Below, piece after piece: positions 42,587 to 51,007 of a DNA stretch of 64,000 nucleotides; position 1 is the first letter of the stretch, and each line of letters opens with the position of its first letter. The notes beneath the pieces were generated by a model. The model saw only the letters and a list, made by a program, of their open reading frames with translations. It was not told the origin of the DNA and searched no databases. The position numbers were made by a program, and so were the translations under genes. The stretch is from Pelagibius sp. Alg239-R121 (GTDB lineage: Bacteria > Pseudomonadota > Alphaproteobacteria > Kiloniellales > Kiloniellaceae), in the NCBI RefSeq assembly GCF_947331435.1, contig NZ_CAMZOF010000001.1, forward strand, positions 186,001-250,000, in the 5' to 3' direction.

Positions 42587-44016
42587 GCCTTTACGACATA
42601 TCCGCGCTGAAGCAGGACCTCGCCGGTTTGTCGATGGTCGATGATCCCCGCCTTGTGCGCCAAAAGAGTCGGGATTTTTTCTGGTACTCCCCGGTCTTGA
42701 AACGCCAGCTCGACCATGTATCCGGCGATCTTGTGGTTACGCCGCGTAATGAAGACGAAGTGGTCCAGGTCCTGACGGCCTGTCACGCACGTGGAATCCC
42801 AGTCACTCCTCGTGGTTCAGGCACCGGCAACTACGGCCAGGCTATGCCGCTGTCAGGCGGTGTGATCCTCAATCTTGCCGAAATGCAAAGCGTCCGCGAG
42901 ATCGGCGAGGGCAAAGTGATCGCCGAACCCGGCGCGATTCTGTCCAAGGTCGATGACGAAACCCGGGCACACTCCAGACAAGAACTGCGGATGTTTCCCT
43001 CGACCTACCGCACGGCGTCAATCGGCGGCTTTATCGGTGGCGGCTCGGGCGGTGTCGGGTCGATCACCTGGGGCGGCCTGCGTGACTTTGGCAACGTTCT
43101 CCGTTTGCGTATCGTCACTATGGAAGCCGAGCCCCGGCGGCTGGAACTGACCGGTGAAGACCTGCACAAGGTCATGCATGCCTACGGCACCAACGGCATC
43201 ATAACGGAAGTGGAAGCCCCGCTGGCGCCGGCCTACGACTGGGTCGAGGTGATCGTAGGCTTCGATGACTTTATGAGCGGCATGCGCTATGCCAACGATC
43301 TGGCCCGCCAGGACGGGATCCTGAAAAAGCTGATCACACCAATCGCAGCACCCATTCCGTCCGAGTATCTCAGCCGCGATTTTAGTTTCACCCGCAAGGA
43401 CCAGTCGATCGTTCTGCTGATGATTGCACCGCACGCCATGGGGGCTTTCCTCGCCTTTCATCGGCGGGCAGCCGCCGGAAGCAGAGAAATTCTGTTCCGA
43501 TCGGACAAAGCAACCGATGAAGAGAGCAAGAACCTGCCACCGGTCTACGAACTGGCCTGGAATCATACGACGCTTTGCGCGCGCCGGCTCGCAAAGGACA
43601 TCACCTATTTGCAGGTGCTCTATCCCTTCCCGAATCAGATAGAACTGGTCGAGAAGATTCACGCTCGATTCGGCGACGAAGTCTTGGCGCACCTGGAGTT
43701 CGTGCGTTTCGATGGCGACATAACCTGCTTCGGCCTTCCCCTCGTGCGCTACTCGAACGAGGAACGCCTCGAAGAGATCATGAAAATCCACGAAGACTTA
43801 GGCGCTCCGATCTTCAACCCGCACCGCTACACACTGGAAGAAGGCGGCATGAAGCAGACCGATGCAGTGCAACTCGCCTTTAAACAGGAAGCCGATCCAC
43901 AGGGATTGCTCAATCCTGGCAAGATGATTGCCTGGGACGATCCAAGTTTCGACTATGCCAGTCAAACGACTTACCTTTTTCCCGGTCTGCAAAACCCAGA
44001 ACAAACTGCAGAGTAG
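42583..44016 (+). CDS. FAD-linked oxidase / dehydrogenase (FAD_binding_4, GlcD-like)
   Basis: 477 residues with a PCMH-type FAD domain: VVTPRNEDEVVQVLTACHARGIPVTPRGSGTGNYGQ in pattern, then GGVILNLAEM, PSTYRTASIGGFIGGGSGGVGSITWG, YGTNGIITEVE, and a C-terminal FNPHRYTLEEGGM with DPQGLLNPGKMI. It oxidises a hydroxy acid or a ring carbon with FAD; the electron acceptor is unknown. Overlaps the deaminase-like gene by 4 bp (ATGA). The two flavodoxin-fold reductase genes downstream may handle its product or electrons. Confidence 0.9.
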   Translation: MSLYDISALKQDLAGLSMVDDPRLVRQKSRDFFWYSPVLKRQLDHVSGDLVVTPRNEDEVVQVLTACHARGIPVTPRGSGTGNYGQAMPLSGGVILNLAEMQSVREIGEGKVIAEPGAILSKVDDETRAHSRQELRMFPSTYRTASIGGFIGGGSGGVGSITWGGLRDFGNVLRLRIVTMEAEPRRLELTGEDLHKVMHAYGTNGIITEVEAPLAPAYDWVEVIVGFDDFMSGMRYANDLARQDGILKKLITPIAAPIPSEYLSRDFSFTRKDQSIVLLMIAPHAMGAFLAFHRRAAAGSREILFRSDKATDEESKNLPPVYELAWNHTTLCARRLAKDITYLQVLYPFPNQIELVEKIHARFGDEVLAHLEFVRFDGDITCFGLPLVRYSNEERLEEIMKIHEDLGAPIFNPHRYTLEEGGMKQTDAVQLAFKQEADPQGLLNPGKMIAWDDPSFDYASQTTYLFPGLQNPEQTAE

Positions 44017-44019
44017 GCA

Positions 44020-44601
44020 ATGCGCGTTCTGGTTCTTTATGCGCACCCGGTCGAGACTTCGTTTCAGGCCGCCCTTCACGCACGCGTCGTCGAATCACTC
44101 CGATCCAGCGGTCATGACGTGGATGACTGCGATCTTTATGCGGAGGACTTCGACCCTCGGCTGACTCGCGCCGAACGTCTTGCCTATCACGACACAGCAG
44201 CGGATCGCGCGGCGATTCAGAGCTATATTGATCGGCTACAGGCCGCTGAGGCCCTGATCTTGGTATTTCCCATTTGGAATTTCGGTTATCCAGCGATCTT
44301 GAAAGGGTTCTTCGACCGCGTGTTCCTACCGGGTGTTTCCTTCCGGATGGAAAACGGCAAGGTCACACCGGCACTGAGCAACATCAAACGCACTGCCGCA
44401 GTTGTGACCTATGGCGGCAACCGTATTCGCGCGTTGCTACTCGGCGATGCTCCGCGCAAACAGGTCACCCGCGTGTTGCGTGCACAAACTTTGGGTGCCA
44501 AGCAGGATTATCTGGCACTCTATGACCTCAATCGCGCGTCCGCGCAGAAACGCGAGCGTTTTCTCGAACGCGTTCAGACAGTCATGAAAGGTTTTGGGTG
44601 A
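44020..44601 (+). CDS. NAD(P)H:quinone oxidoreductase-like flavodoxin-fold protein (first of a tandem pair)
   Basis: 193 residues of the NQO1/KefF type. Phosphate-loop LVLYAHPVETSFQAALH (3-19), LVFPIWNFGYPAILKGFFDRVF (about 81-102, flavin and quinone site), and a VVTYGG segment. Such FMN/FAD enzymes reduce quinones, nitro or azo compounds by two electrons. 3 bp after the FAD oxidase stop and overlapping its paralogue by 4 bp. Confidence 0.87.
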   Translation: MRVLVLYAHPVETSFQAALHARVVESLRSSGHDVDDCDLYAEDFDPRLTRAERLAYHDTAADRAAIQSYIDRLQAAEALILVFPIWNFGYPAILKGFFDRVFLPGVSFRMENGKVTPALSNIKRTAAVVTYGGNRIRALLLGDAPRKQVTRVLRAQTLGAKQDYLALYDLNRASAQKRERFLERVQTVMKGFG

Positions 44602-45188
44602 GAATCCTGGTCGTTTACAGCCATCCGGTGCCGGAGAGCTTCAACGCCGCCGTGCGCGATACGGCGCTGGAAGCCCTTCGCCGTGGCGGACACGACGTCA
44701 AACTGCTCGATCTCTACGCCGAAGGTTTCGACCCGGTGATGCAGGCACAGGAGCGGCGAGATTATCATACTCAGGACCTCAACGAGGATCCGGTGAGGGA
44801 TCAGATCGCGCTGATCCAATGGGCTGAAGGATTGCTTTTCGTCTACCCGACCTGGTGGTACGGCCTGCCGGCGATGCTGAAAGGTTGGCTCGACCGGGTT
44901 TGGGTACCCCATGTGACCTTTTCGATGCCCGAGGGCAACCAGCCGATCCGGCCGCTCATGACCCACGTCCGCTTCCTGGGCGCCGTCACGACCTGTGGTG
45001 CCCCATGGTGGTGGAGTAAAGTCGTTGGTGAACCGGGACGCCGGACTATTTTGAGGGGAATTCGGGCACTCTGTGCGAAACGCTGCCGCACCTTTTGGCT
45101 CGCCCACTATAAAATGGATGCCTCAACCGACGTGACCCGCAAAGCATTTCTGTCGCAGCTACAAAAGAAACTTGGCCGCATGAGGTAA
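44598..45188 (+). CDS. NAD(P)H:quinone oxidoreductase-like flavodoxin-fold protein (second of a tandem pair)
   Basis: 196 residues, clearly paralogous to the preceding gene: LVVYSHPVPESFNAAVR, HDVKLLDLYAEGFDP, LLFVYPTWWYGLPAMLKGWLDRVW. It has more aromatic residues in the active-site loop (PTWWYG and APWWWSK), suggesting a different substrate. GTG start overlapping the upstream stop (GTGA). A product reductase acting after the ring-opening deaminase/oxidase steps is possible. Confidence 0.87.
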   Translation: MRILVVYSHPVPESFNAAVRDTALEALRRGGHDVKLLDLYAEGFDPVMQAQERRDYHTQDLNEDPVRDQIALIQWAEGLLFVYPTWWYGLPAMLKGWLDRVWVPHVTFSMPEGNQPIRPLMTHVRFLGAVTTCGAPWWWSKVVGEPGRRTILRGIRALCAKRCRTFWLAHYKMDASTDVTRKAFLSQLQKKLGRMR

Positions 45189-45209
45189 CTGAACCGCAAG
45201 GAGGATCTG

Positions 45210-45929
45210 ATGGCGACTTACGTACTGGTACACGGTGCCTGGCACACTGGAGAGCTGCTGGAAGCCACCGCGGCGCCCATCCGTGCCGCCGGCCATGAAG
45301 TGCATCTTCCCACACTCGCCGGAAATCGGTTGGGCGATGCGAAGAACGTCGGTCTGTCCGAGGCGATCCAGTCACTCGTCGATTACTTCACGGAAAACGA
45401 CATCAGCGACGCAGTGCTGATGGGACACAGTTATGGCGGAATGATCATCACAGGTACCGCAGACCGGATTCCAGAACGCATTCGACGGCTGGTCTACTGG
45501 AATGCCTTTGTGCCGAATGATGGTGAGAGTCTGAACGACATGGTGCCACCGGGCTACGTTCAATTGTTCGGGCAACTCGAACAGAATGACGGATCTGTCG
45601 AGCTGCCCTACCCCATATGGCGCGATGCCTTTATCAACGATGCAGAGGGAGACTTGGCAAAACAGGCCTACAATCTCTTAAACCCGCATCCGAACAAGAC
45701 CTTCAAGGATCCCATTACGCTGTCGCGAAACCCCGCGACCATGGAGATCCCGAAATCCTACTTAAACTGCACGGAGGATACTTCCCTGCCGCACAGTTTG
45801 CCGTGGCATCCACGCCTGTCTGAGAAGCTCGGCCTCTTCAGATTGGTTCAGATGCCTGGCAGTCACGAGGCCTGCTTCTCAAACCCGGAACTGTTAGGCC
45901 GGAAAATTATGGAAGCCGGCCGGGATTGA
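45210..45929 (+). CDS. Alpha/beta hydrolase (esterase / hydroxynitrile-lyase-like)
   Basis: 239 residues. N-terminal YVLVHGAWHTGELLEA oxyanion region (4-19), nucleophile elbow MGHSYGGMI (S74) and a C-terminal MPGSHEACFSNPELL with the catalytic histidine. These match the AB-hydrolase 6 group that includes plant methylesterases and hydroxynitrile lyases. AAGGAGG before the ATG is a strong ribosome site. Last gene of the operon begun at 38425; probably hydrolyses an ester or amide intermediate. Confidence 0.85.
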   Translation: MATYVLVHGAWHTGELLEATAAPIRAAGHEVHLPTLAGNRLGDAKNVGLSEAIQSLVDYFTENDISDAVLMGHSYGGMIITGTADRIPERIRRLVYWNAFVPNDGESLNDMVPPGYVQLFGQLEQNDGSVELPYPIWRDAFINDAEGDLAKQAYNLLNPHPNKTFKDPITLSRNPATMEIPKSYLNCTEDTSLPHSLPWHPRLSEKLGLFRLVQMPGSHEACFSNPELLGRKIMEAGRD

Positions 45930-45998
45930 AGGCTTCGACATTCGCTGAGCGGTTCGCGTTCTTTCCATTTACCGTCAACAACCATCGCACTCGTAATT

Positions 45999-46382
45999 TT
46001 AGCCTTCGGCCAAACTACGGCAGAGTTGACGAAGGGCGTTCTGGTGTTTGGCGTTTTCAATCCGCGAGAAGTTGCGGACCAGATCCATGTGATGCCGCTT
46101 GGGAGAAGCTGCGTCAGACTCAACACCCTGCTCGATACCCTCGTAGAAGTAGCTGATGGAAACACCCAGCACACGGGCGATCTCGAATAGCCGGCCCGCG
46201 GTTACCCGGTTGGTGCCCCGCTCATACTTCTGGGCCTGCTGGTAAGTCACTTTGATACGTTTCGCGAGCATCTGCTGAGTAAATCCAAGCGCAATTCGCC
46301 GCTCGCGAATCTTGCTGGCGACATACTTATCGACTTGCTGGTTGGTGGGCGCCGCGGCCTGTGGTTCCTGATACATTCTCAT
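45999..46382 (-). CDS. XRE-family helix-turn-helix regulator
   Basis: 127 residues. The Cro/C1-type HTH spans about 22-80 (KIRERRIALGFTQQMLAKRIKVTYQQAQKYERGTNRVTAGRLFEIARVLGVSISYFYEG in pattern). The second helix pair QQMLAKRI and recognition helix YQQAQKYE are intact. The C-terminal tail NAKHQNALRQLCRSL resembles the small alphaproteobacterial regulators that carry short tails. Convergent with the catabolic operon on its left; the receiver-like gene lies upstream of it on the same strand. Confidence 0.85.
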   Translation of the reverse strand: MRMYQEPQAAAPTNQQVDKYVASKIRERRIALGFTQQMLAKRIKVTYQQAQKYERGTNRVTAGRLFEIARVLGVSISYFYEGIEQGVESDAASPKRHHMDLVRNFSRIENAKHQNALRQLCRSLAEG

Positions 46383-46487
46383 TCTGTCCTTTAGTTCAAA
46401 GTTGGAGAGTTCCGGTGGAAGGCCGGGTGCCCTGCGTCTTGTTCGTTTTCAGATGTTTACTCGCCAATCTCTTAGTCGATCGGCCTA

Positions 46488-46991
46488 TCAATTCTCATCA
46501 ACCTCAGATGCGTAGGGCTGATATTGATACAGAGGTCCGGTGCCGGTATCGACGGCTGCCAACCGGGTCGTCAACATGTCGCTGACCGCCGCGTAACTTC
46601 GTGGTTCGACCATGACATCAATGTTGAGATAGCCCTTCGCCAACGCCAATTCCTTTGCCGCCCGGAGGAAGAAGCTTTCCTTCTGCGAGGTAAAAAGCAC
46701 ATGCGCGCTCGAATCGCGTTCATGGAGCCAATTGACCAGCTCGATCCCGTCCATACCTGGTGTGAAAAAGTCGAAGACAATCACTGATGGCGAGAACTTC
46801 TCATAAATCGTGGCAAGTTCCCGTGCCTTCGATGTGGATTTCACCTCGAATCCCAAGCCTTCGCCGATCTCACGCGCGAGCTCTACAAAACCGCTATCTC
46901 CATCGATCACCAGGAGCCGGCGGCGGGAATCATCGTTTGCGGGCATCAATTCTGCACCAGCCACAATGGCGGGATTCACTTCCACACACAT
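46488..46991 (-). CDS. Degenerate receiver-domain protein (orphan)
   Basis: About 167 residues with a CheY-like fold: LLVIDGDSGFVELAREIGEGLGF, phosphoacceptor-like Asp in VIVFDFFTPGMDG, LFTSQKES, and a closing DVMVEPRSYAAV. The pocket DD is changed to DGD, and the highly conserved Lys before Pro is Glu (EPRSY), so normal phospho-switching is doubtful. It has no output domain, and a GTGP-rich tail (TGTGPLYQYQPY). ATG 46991 is chosen because a start at 47027 would overlap the palindrome at 47015-47027. Divergent from the MarR gene. Confidence 0.75.
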   Translation of the reverse strand: MCVEVNPAIVAGAELMPANDDSRRRLLVIDGDSGFVELAREIGEGLGFEVKSTSKARELATIYEKFSPSVIVFDFFTPGMDGIELVNWLHERDSSAHVLFTSQKESFFLRAAKELALAKGYLNIDVMVEPRSYAAVSDMLTTRLAAVDTGTGPLYQYQPYASEVDEN

Positions 46992-47014
46992 GTTGGTGGT
47001 CTTTCGGTTGTTTG

Positions 47015-47027
47015 TTGCTAATAGCAA
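47015..47027. promoter_or_regulatory. Operator-like palindrome TTGCTAATAGCAA
   Basis: Inverted repeat TTGCT-AAT-AGCAA in the divergent spacer between the receiver gene and the MarR gene. A related palindrome lies 49 bp to the right. Probably bound by the MarR protein coded next to it. Confidence 0.5.
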
Positions 47028-47063
47028 AGATAGGTATTACGTGTGCGGACGTCAAGAGAATTG

Positions 47064-47076
47064 TTGCTATTAACAA
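47064..47076. promoter_or_regulatory. Operator-like palindrome TTGCTATTAACAA
   Basis: Extended form TTGTTGCTATTAACAA (47061-47076). It shares TTGCTATTARCAA with the reverse complement of the site at 47015 and lies about 40 bp before the MarR start. Confidence 0.5.
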
Positions 47077-47114
47077 CGACATTTAGTATGGTCCGGCCAT
47101 GAGGGAAAACACTT

Positions 47115-47534
47115 ATGATCAATCCAAGTAGGGCCGATATGGGTCTTTCGCTGCTTTTGGAGCAGACCGCGCGCTCTATTTATGACAAGCGCGGACCCGC
47201 GGACATTCACCCGGGACAGTGGTCAGCCTTACGGTATTTCGCCCGGGCAAACCGAAAAGCCCGCACGGTGGCCGGTCTCGCCACTTTTCTGGGCGTGACA
47301 CGTGGTCCGGCTTCTCGAGCAACCACAAGCTTGGTCAAACAAGGCTTTCTCTCGTCTGAAGTTAATGAGCAAGATCGCCGCTCCCCTCTTTTCACCATCA
47401 CTGAAAAGGGAGATAACGTATTGAAGGACGCCCCGATCATCCGTCTCGCCTCGGCAATTTCTGCCATGGAGCGAAAGCAGCGGATGGATTTAGCAGAAAG
47501 CCTGGAGCAGCTTTACTCTTCCTTGAACTCATAA
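47115..47534 (+). CDS. MarR-family transcriptional regulator
   Basis: 139 residues with a winged HTH: IHPGQWSALRYFARANRKARTVAGLATFLGVTRGPASRATTSLVKQGFLSSEVNEQDRRSPLFTITEKG in pattern, ending with a dimerisation helix. The recognition helix is VTRGPASRATTSLVKQG and the wing carries DRRSPLF. Divergent from the receiver-like gene over a spacer with two palindromes; the histidine kinase gene starts 55 bp downstream. Effector unknown. Confidence 0.88.
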   Translation: MINPSRADMGLSLLLEQTARSIYDKRGPADIHPGQWSALRYFARANRKARTVAGLATFLGVTRGPASRATTSLVKQGFLSSEVNEQDRRSPLFTITEKGDNVLKDAPIIRLASAISAMERKQRMDLAESLEQLYSSLNS

Positions 47535-47589
47535 CTCTTGTCACAATCCAGTCGACCGGTCCGCCGTAACTAGACTGCGATCTTTCTTG

Positions 47590-50526
47590 ATGGAAACAAT
47601 CAGGAAGGTGAACCGCGCTCTAGCTGCAGAAACTAGGGTCTTGGGATTTGATGTGATGAAAGCGAACAGGGGCTCCTGGAAGGAGTTGCTCCATCTCTTT
47701 GCCGGGACTCGTCCCGACTCCCCGTCGTCAAGCCAAGTTGAAAGCCGAGACGATCTGCAAAGCAAGATCGACGAGCTGGAAGCCACCAACAGCAGATTGC
47801 TGGCGGAGATCCAGGCCCAGATTGAAACACATGCGGCGCTCGAAGAAAGCAAAGCCCAGTTGAGTGACCTGGCTGCTGCCGCATCCGACTGGGTCTGGAT
47901 GCTGGACGAACAACTGCGTTTCTCCTACGTGTCCGAGAATTACGATCTCCGAAGCAACGGCATCACAAGCGAGATTCTTGGGAAAACCCGATGGGAATTT
48001 GCAAAAGCGGATCCGGAAAACGATGCGCACTGGACACAGCACCGCACCTGCCTTGAAGCCCGAAAACCCTTCCGAGACTTTCGATACAGCTTTATCAACA
48101 AGAAAGGTACGCGTGAGTATTACCGCACCAGCGGGGTTCCCTACTTCGATGCCAGCGGAGAATTCAGGGGATACCGCGGCACGGCGAACAGCGAGACCAA
48201 AAAGGTGCTGACGCGGCAAAAAGCCGCTCAACTCGAACAAAGCTATCGGGAAATCTATGAAAACGCAGTCGTCGGCATCTTCCGTGCGACGCCCGAAGGC
48301 GAGTTTGTGCAGGCGAACCCGGCGCTGGTCAAACTCTTCAACTTTGAAAACGAGAAGGAGTTTCTTTCAGCTGTCAACAGGGCGCCGGAAGATCTCTTCC
48401 CCGAACCGGTTCTGCGCGTGGCAATTAAGCAGGAAATCGAAAAAAACGGGATGATCAAAGACTTCGAAACAGAGTTACGGGACAAAACCCATAACGAACG
48501 TGTGTGGGTTGGCATAACTGGTGGTGAAGTGCGCGATGAAAAGGGCGTCCTGAATTATTACGAAGGTATGATCGAGGACATCACGAAGCGCAAAACGGCC
48601 GAAGCGACCCTAATGCGGCGTGAACGCGAGCTGGCACAGGCCCAGCGCATCGGGCGCAGCGGCCATTGGCGATGGTTTGTCGATGAAGGAATTATTGAAC
48701 GATCGGATGAAATGTGCCGCCTGCTGGGGATCGCGACAGACAGTACCCGGTCAACGAAGCAGGAGGGCGATAGTTTTATTCATCCTGAAGACCGCCCGGC
48801 TTTTCAGGAACGTCAACGGCGCGCCATTGAAAAGGGGATTCCCTATAAGAGCGAACATCGGGTGGTGATGCCGGACGGTGAGATCAAGTACCATTCCTGT
48901 GAAGGCCATCCCGAACACAACGGCAATGGGAGGATTGTTTCCATCTTCGGAATCAATCGGGATGTTACCGAACAAAGGGAAGCAGAAGAAGCTTTAAGGG
49001 ATAGCGAACGCCAGCTCAACGAAGCTCAGCGGCTTGGTCATATGGGGCATTGGCGGTTTGACAACAATCGCGAGTCGACGAGATGGTCCGACGAGCTGTG
49101 GCGCATTTTCGGCCTTAAACCTGAAGACCGGGAACTGGGGCTCGACGAGATTTTTTCCAAGGTCCACAAAGAAGACCGGGAACGCATACGCAAGGAGAGC
49201 AAAGAAGCCTGGGCTGCCCTCAGGCATTTTACTCAGGATTACCGGATCGTCCTGCCGGATGGAAATATTAGGTATGTCAGGGTCGAAGCCCATCCACAGA
49301 CCGACGACAATGGAAATCTGCTGTCCTATTTTGGGGTCACTCAGGATGTAACCCAGAAGACCGAGGCTGATGCCGCCCTCAAGGAAGGCGAAGAGCGCAA
49401 TCGCGCGGTTGTGGAAGCTTTGGACCGGGCGAATGTCGGCCTGAGCATTACGACCGATGAGCGCGGCATCACCGACGTCAATTCCGCCATCCTGAAATTC
49501 GCCGGCGTGTCCAATAAGGAACAGATCATCGGACGAAAGCTGGCGGAACTTCAACAGCATGGGCGATCCGATTACGCCGCTATCGGCGAAGAAATGTACG
49601 AATCGATTGCGAGGAATGGTTCATGGGTCGGCGAGTTGGACTGGCGCCGGCCGGACGGTGGGATTGTAAATCTGAACGTTCGATCCGCTCCCTTCATCGA
49701 CGACGCGATCATTCATATCGTCTCCGACATCACAGACCAGAGGAAGCGCGAACAGCGGGAAGCCGAACTTGAGGAGGGTATGAAGCAGAGCCAAAAGATG
49801 GAAGCGCTGGGTCAGATGGCCGGCGGTATCGCCCATGAAATCAATAATCTGCTCCACCCCATCATCAACTTTACCAAGCTGACCCGTGATCAGGTCGAAG
49901 ACTCCCAACTTAAACATTATCTATCGCGCACGTTAGAATGCGGACGTAAAGCAGCGGAGATCGTGAACGATGTGCTGACTTTCGCCCATAAAGGGTCCGG
50001 CCAACGCAAAGTGGTCGATTTGGTTGAGTTGACCAAACGCACCATCCGATTTGCCCAGGACATCACACCGCCCGACATAGTCTTGTCCATCAAGACGATC
50101 GATGGCACCGCAAGCGTGAAAGTAAATGAGACCGAATTTATTCAGGTCGTGCTCAATCTTGTGCAAAACGCCAACGATGCCATGGCGGGTGTCGGCGAAA
50201 TCCAGTTGGAATTGGACCGTATTCATCTGGCCCAGCTGGAATCCGGAAAGCTGGGGCTGGCAAAAGGAGATTACGCCCGTATCACCGTTATCGACCGGGG
50301 GCACGGTATCTCCGACGATCTCGTTGAACATGTTTTCGAGCCGTTCTTTACGACTAAGGAAGTTGGCCGCGGTACCGGGCTGGGGTTGGCAGTCGTCTAT
50401 GGTATTGTCAAAGGCTGGGACGGCGCTATTTCGATTAAAAGCAAAAAAGATGTAGGCTCCAGCTTTGAAGTATATGTTCCAATGATCACCAACACTGAAT
50501 CTGCTCCGGAGAGTGAAGGCGCATGA
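47590..50526 (+). CDS. Soluble multi-PAS sensor histidine kinase
   Basis: About 978 residues without membrane segments, so a cytoplasmic sensor. A coiled-coil N-terminus (about 50-100) is followed by five PAS(/PAC) domains at about 95-210, 220-340, 345-460, 470-590 and 600-720, several ending in the DVTEQREAEEAL type of linker. The HisKA domain follows (MEALGQMAGGIAHEINNLL; phosphorylated His about 749), then an HATPase domain: N box NLVQNANDAM, G1 DRGHGISDD, F box EPFFTTK, G2 GRGTGLGLAVVYGIV. The NtrB-like HisKA and the downstream CheY-like gene (4-bp overlap) make a cognate pair. Start ATG 47590; starts further in (47656) are possible. Haem or flavin ligands of the PAS domains cannot be read. 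Confidence 0.92.
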   Translation: METIRKVNRALAAETRVLGFDVMKANRGSWKELLHLFAGTRPDSPSSSQVESRDDLQSKIDELEATNSRLLAEIQAQIETHAALEESKAQLSDLAAAASDWVWMLDEQLRFSYVSENYDLRSNGITSEILGKTRWEFAKADPENDAHWTQHRTCLEARKPFRDFRYSFINKKGTREYYRTSGVPYFDASGEFRGYRGTANSETKKVLTRQKAAQLEQSYREIYENAVVGIFRATPEGEFVQANPALVKLFNFENEKEFLSAVNRAPEDLFPEPVLRVAIKQEIEKNGMIKDFETELRDKTHNERVWVGITGGEVRDEKGVLNYYEGMIEDITKRKTAEATLMRRERELAQAQRIGRSGHWRWFVDEGIIERSDEMCRLLGIATDSTRSTKQEGDSFIHPEDRPAFQERQRRAIEKGIPYKSEHRVVMPDGEIKYHSCEGHPEHNGNGRIVSIFGINRDVTEQREAEEALRDSERQLNEAQRLGHMGHWRFDNNRESTRWSDELWRIFGLKPEDRELGLDEIFSKVHKEDRERIRKESKEAWAALRHFTQDYRIVLPDGNIRYVRVEAHPQTDDNGNLLSYFGVTQDVTQKTEADAALKEGEERNRAVVEALDRANVGLSITTDERGITDVNSAILKFAGVSNKEQIIGRKLAELQQHGRSDYAAIGEEMYESIARNGSWVGELDWRRPDGGIVNLNVRSAPFIDDAIIHIVSDITDQRKREQREAELEEGMKQSQKMEALGQMAGGIAHEINNLLHPIINFTKLTRDQVEDSQLKHYLSRTLECGRKAAEIVNDVLTFAHKGSGQRKVVDLVELTKRTIRFAQDITPPDIVLSIKTIDGTASVKVNETEFIQVVLNLVQNANDAMAGVGEIQLELDRIHLAQLESGKLGLAKGDYARITVIDRGHGISDDLVEHVFEPFFTTKEVGRGTGLGLAVVYGIVKGWDGAISIKSKKDVGSSFEVYVPMITNTESAPESEGA

Positions 50527-50903
50527 GCAAAATCCTGGTCGTAGACGACGACGAATTCGTACGGGAAAGTGTCTGCGCAGTTCTTAACGTCGCCGGTTAC
50601 GATACCGTGGAAGCCACAAACGGCGAGGAAGGCATCACCCTGATCGAGAAAGAGGCACCTGATCTCGCTATCGTCGATATCTGGATGCCAAAGGTCGACG
50701 GCTTGACCCTCCTGCGGCGGGTGCGCGCTGAAAACTCAGATCTACCGATCATTATCGTATCCGGTGGCGGACCGGGAGAAACCCTGGAACGCGCGACAGC
50801 CATCGCGGACATCTATAATGCAGACCACGTCCTCTTCAAACCCTTTGAAGACACAGAGCTTCTCGAAATGATCGAGAAACTGCTCGAGTGCGATCAAGCT
50901 TGA
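50523..50903 (+). CDS. Single-domain response regulator (CheY-like)
   Basis: 126 residues: KILVVDDDEFVRESV (acidic pocket 8-10), phosphoacceptor D52 in AIVDIWMPKVDG, IIVSGGG, and the lysine in LFKPFEDTEL. No output domain, so it acts by protein contact or in a phosphorelay. ATG lies inside the kinase stop (ATGA), which shows they are made together. Confidence 0.92.
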   Translation: MSKILVVDDDEFVRESVCAVLNVAGYDTVEATNGEEGITLIEKEAPDLAIVDIWMPKVDGLTLLRRVRAENSDLPIIIVSGGGPGETLERATAIADIYNADHVLFKPFEDTELLEMIEKLLECDQA

Positions 50904-50962
50904 CATAAGCGGTCAAAGGGTGAATCGCCCTAGCACTATGAAAAAGGGCTGACCTGCGCTGA

Positions 50963-50986
50963 GCGCGAAGCCGTGAGACTTCGCGC
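50963..50986. terminator. Hairpin between convergent genes
   Basis: GCGCGAAG (50963-50970) pairs perfectly with CTTCGCGC (50979-50986) around an 8-nt loop, between the stops of the response regulator and the aldehyde dehydrogenase. Likely bidirectional; no long T-run. Confidence 0.5.
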
Positions 50987-51007
50987 CCATAGATCGCAAT
51001 ATGAGAT

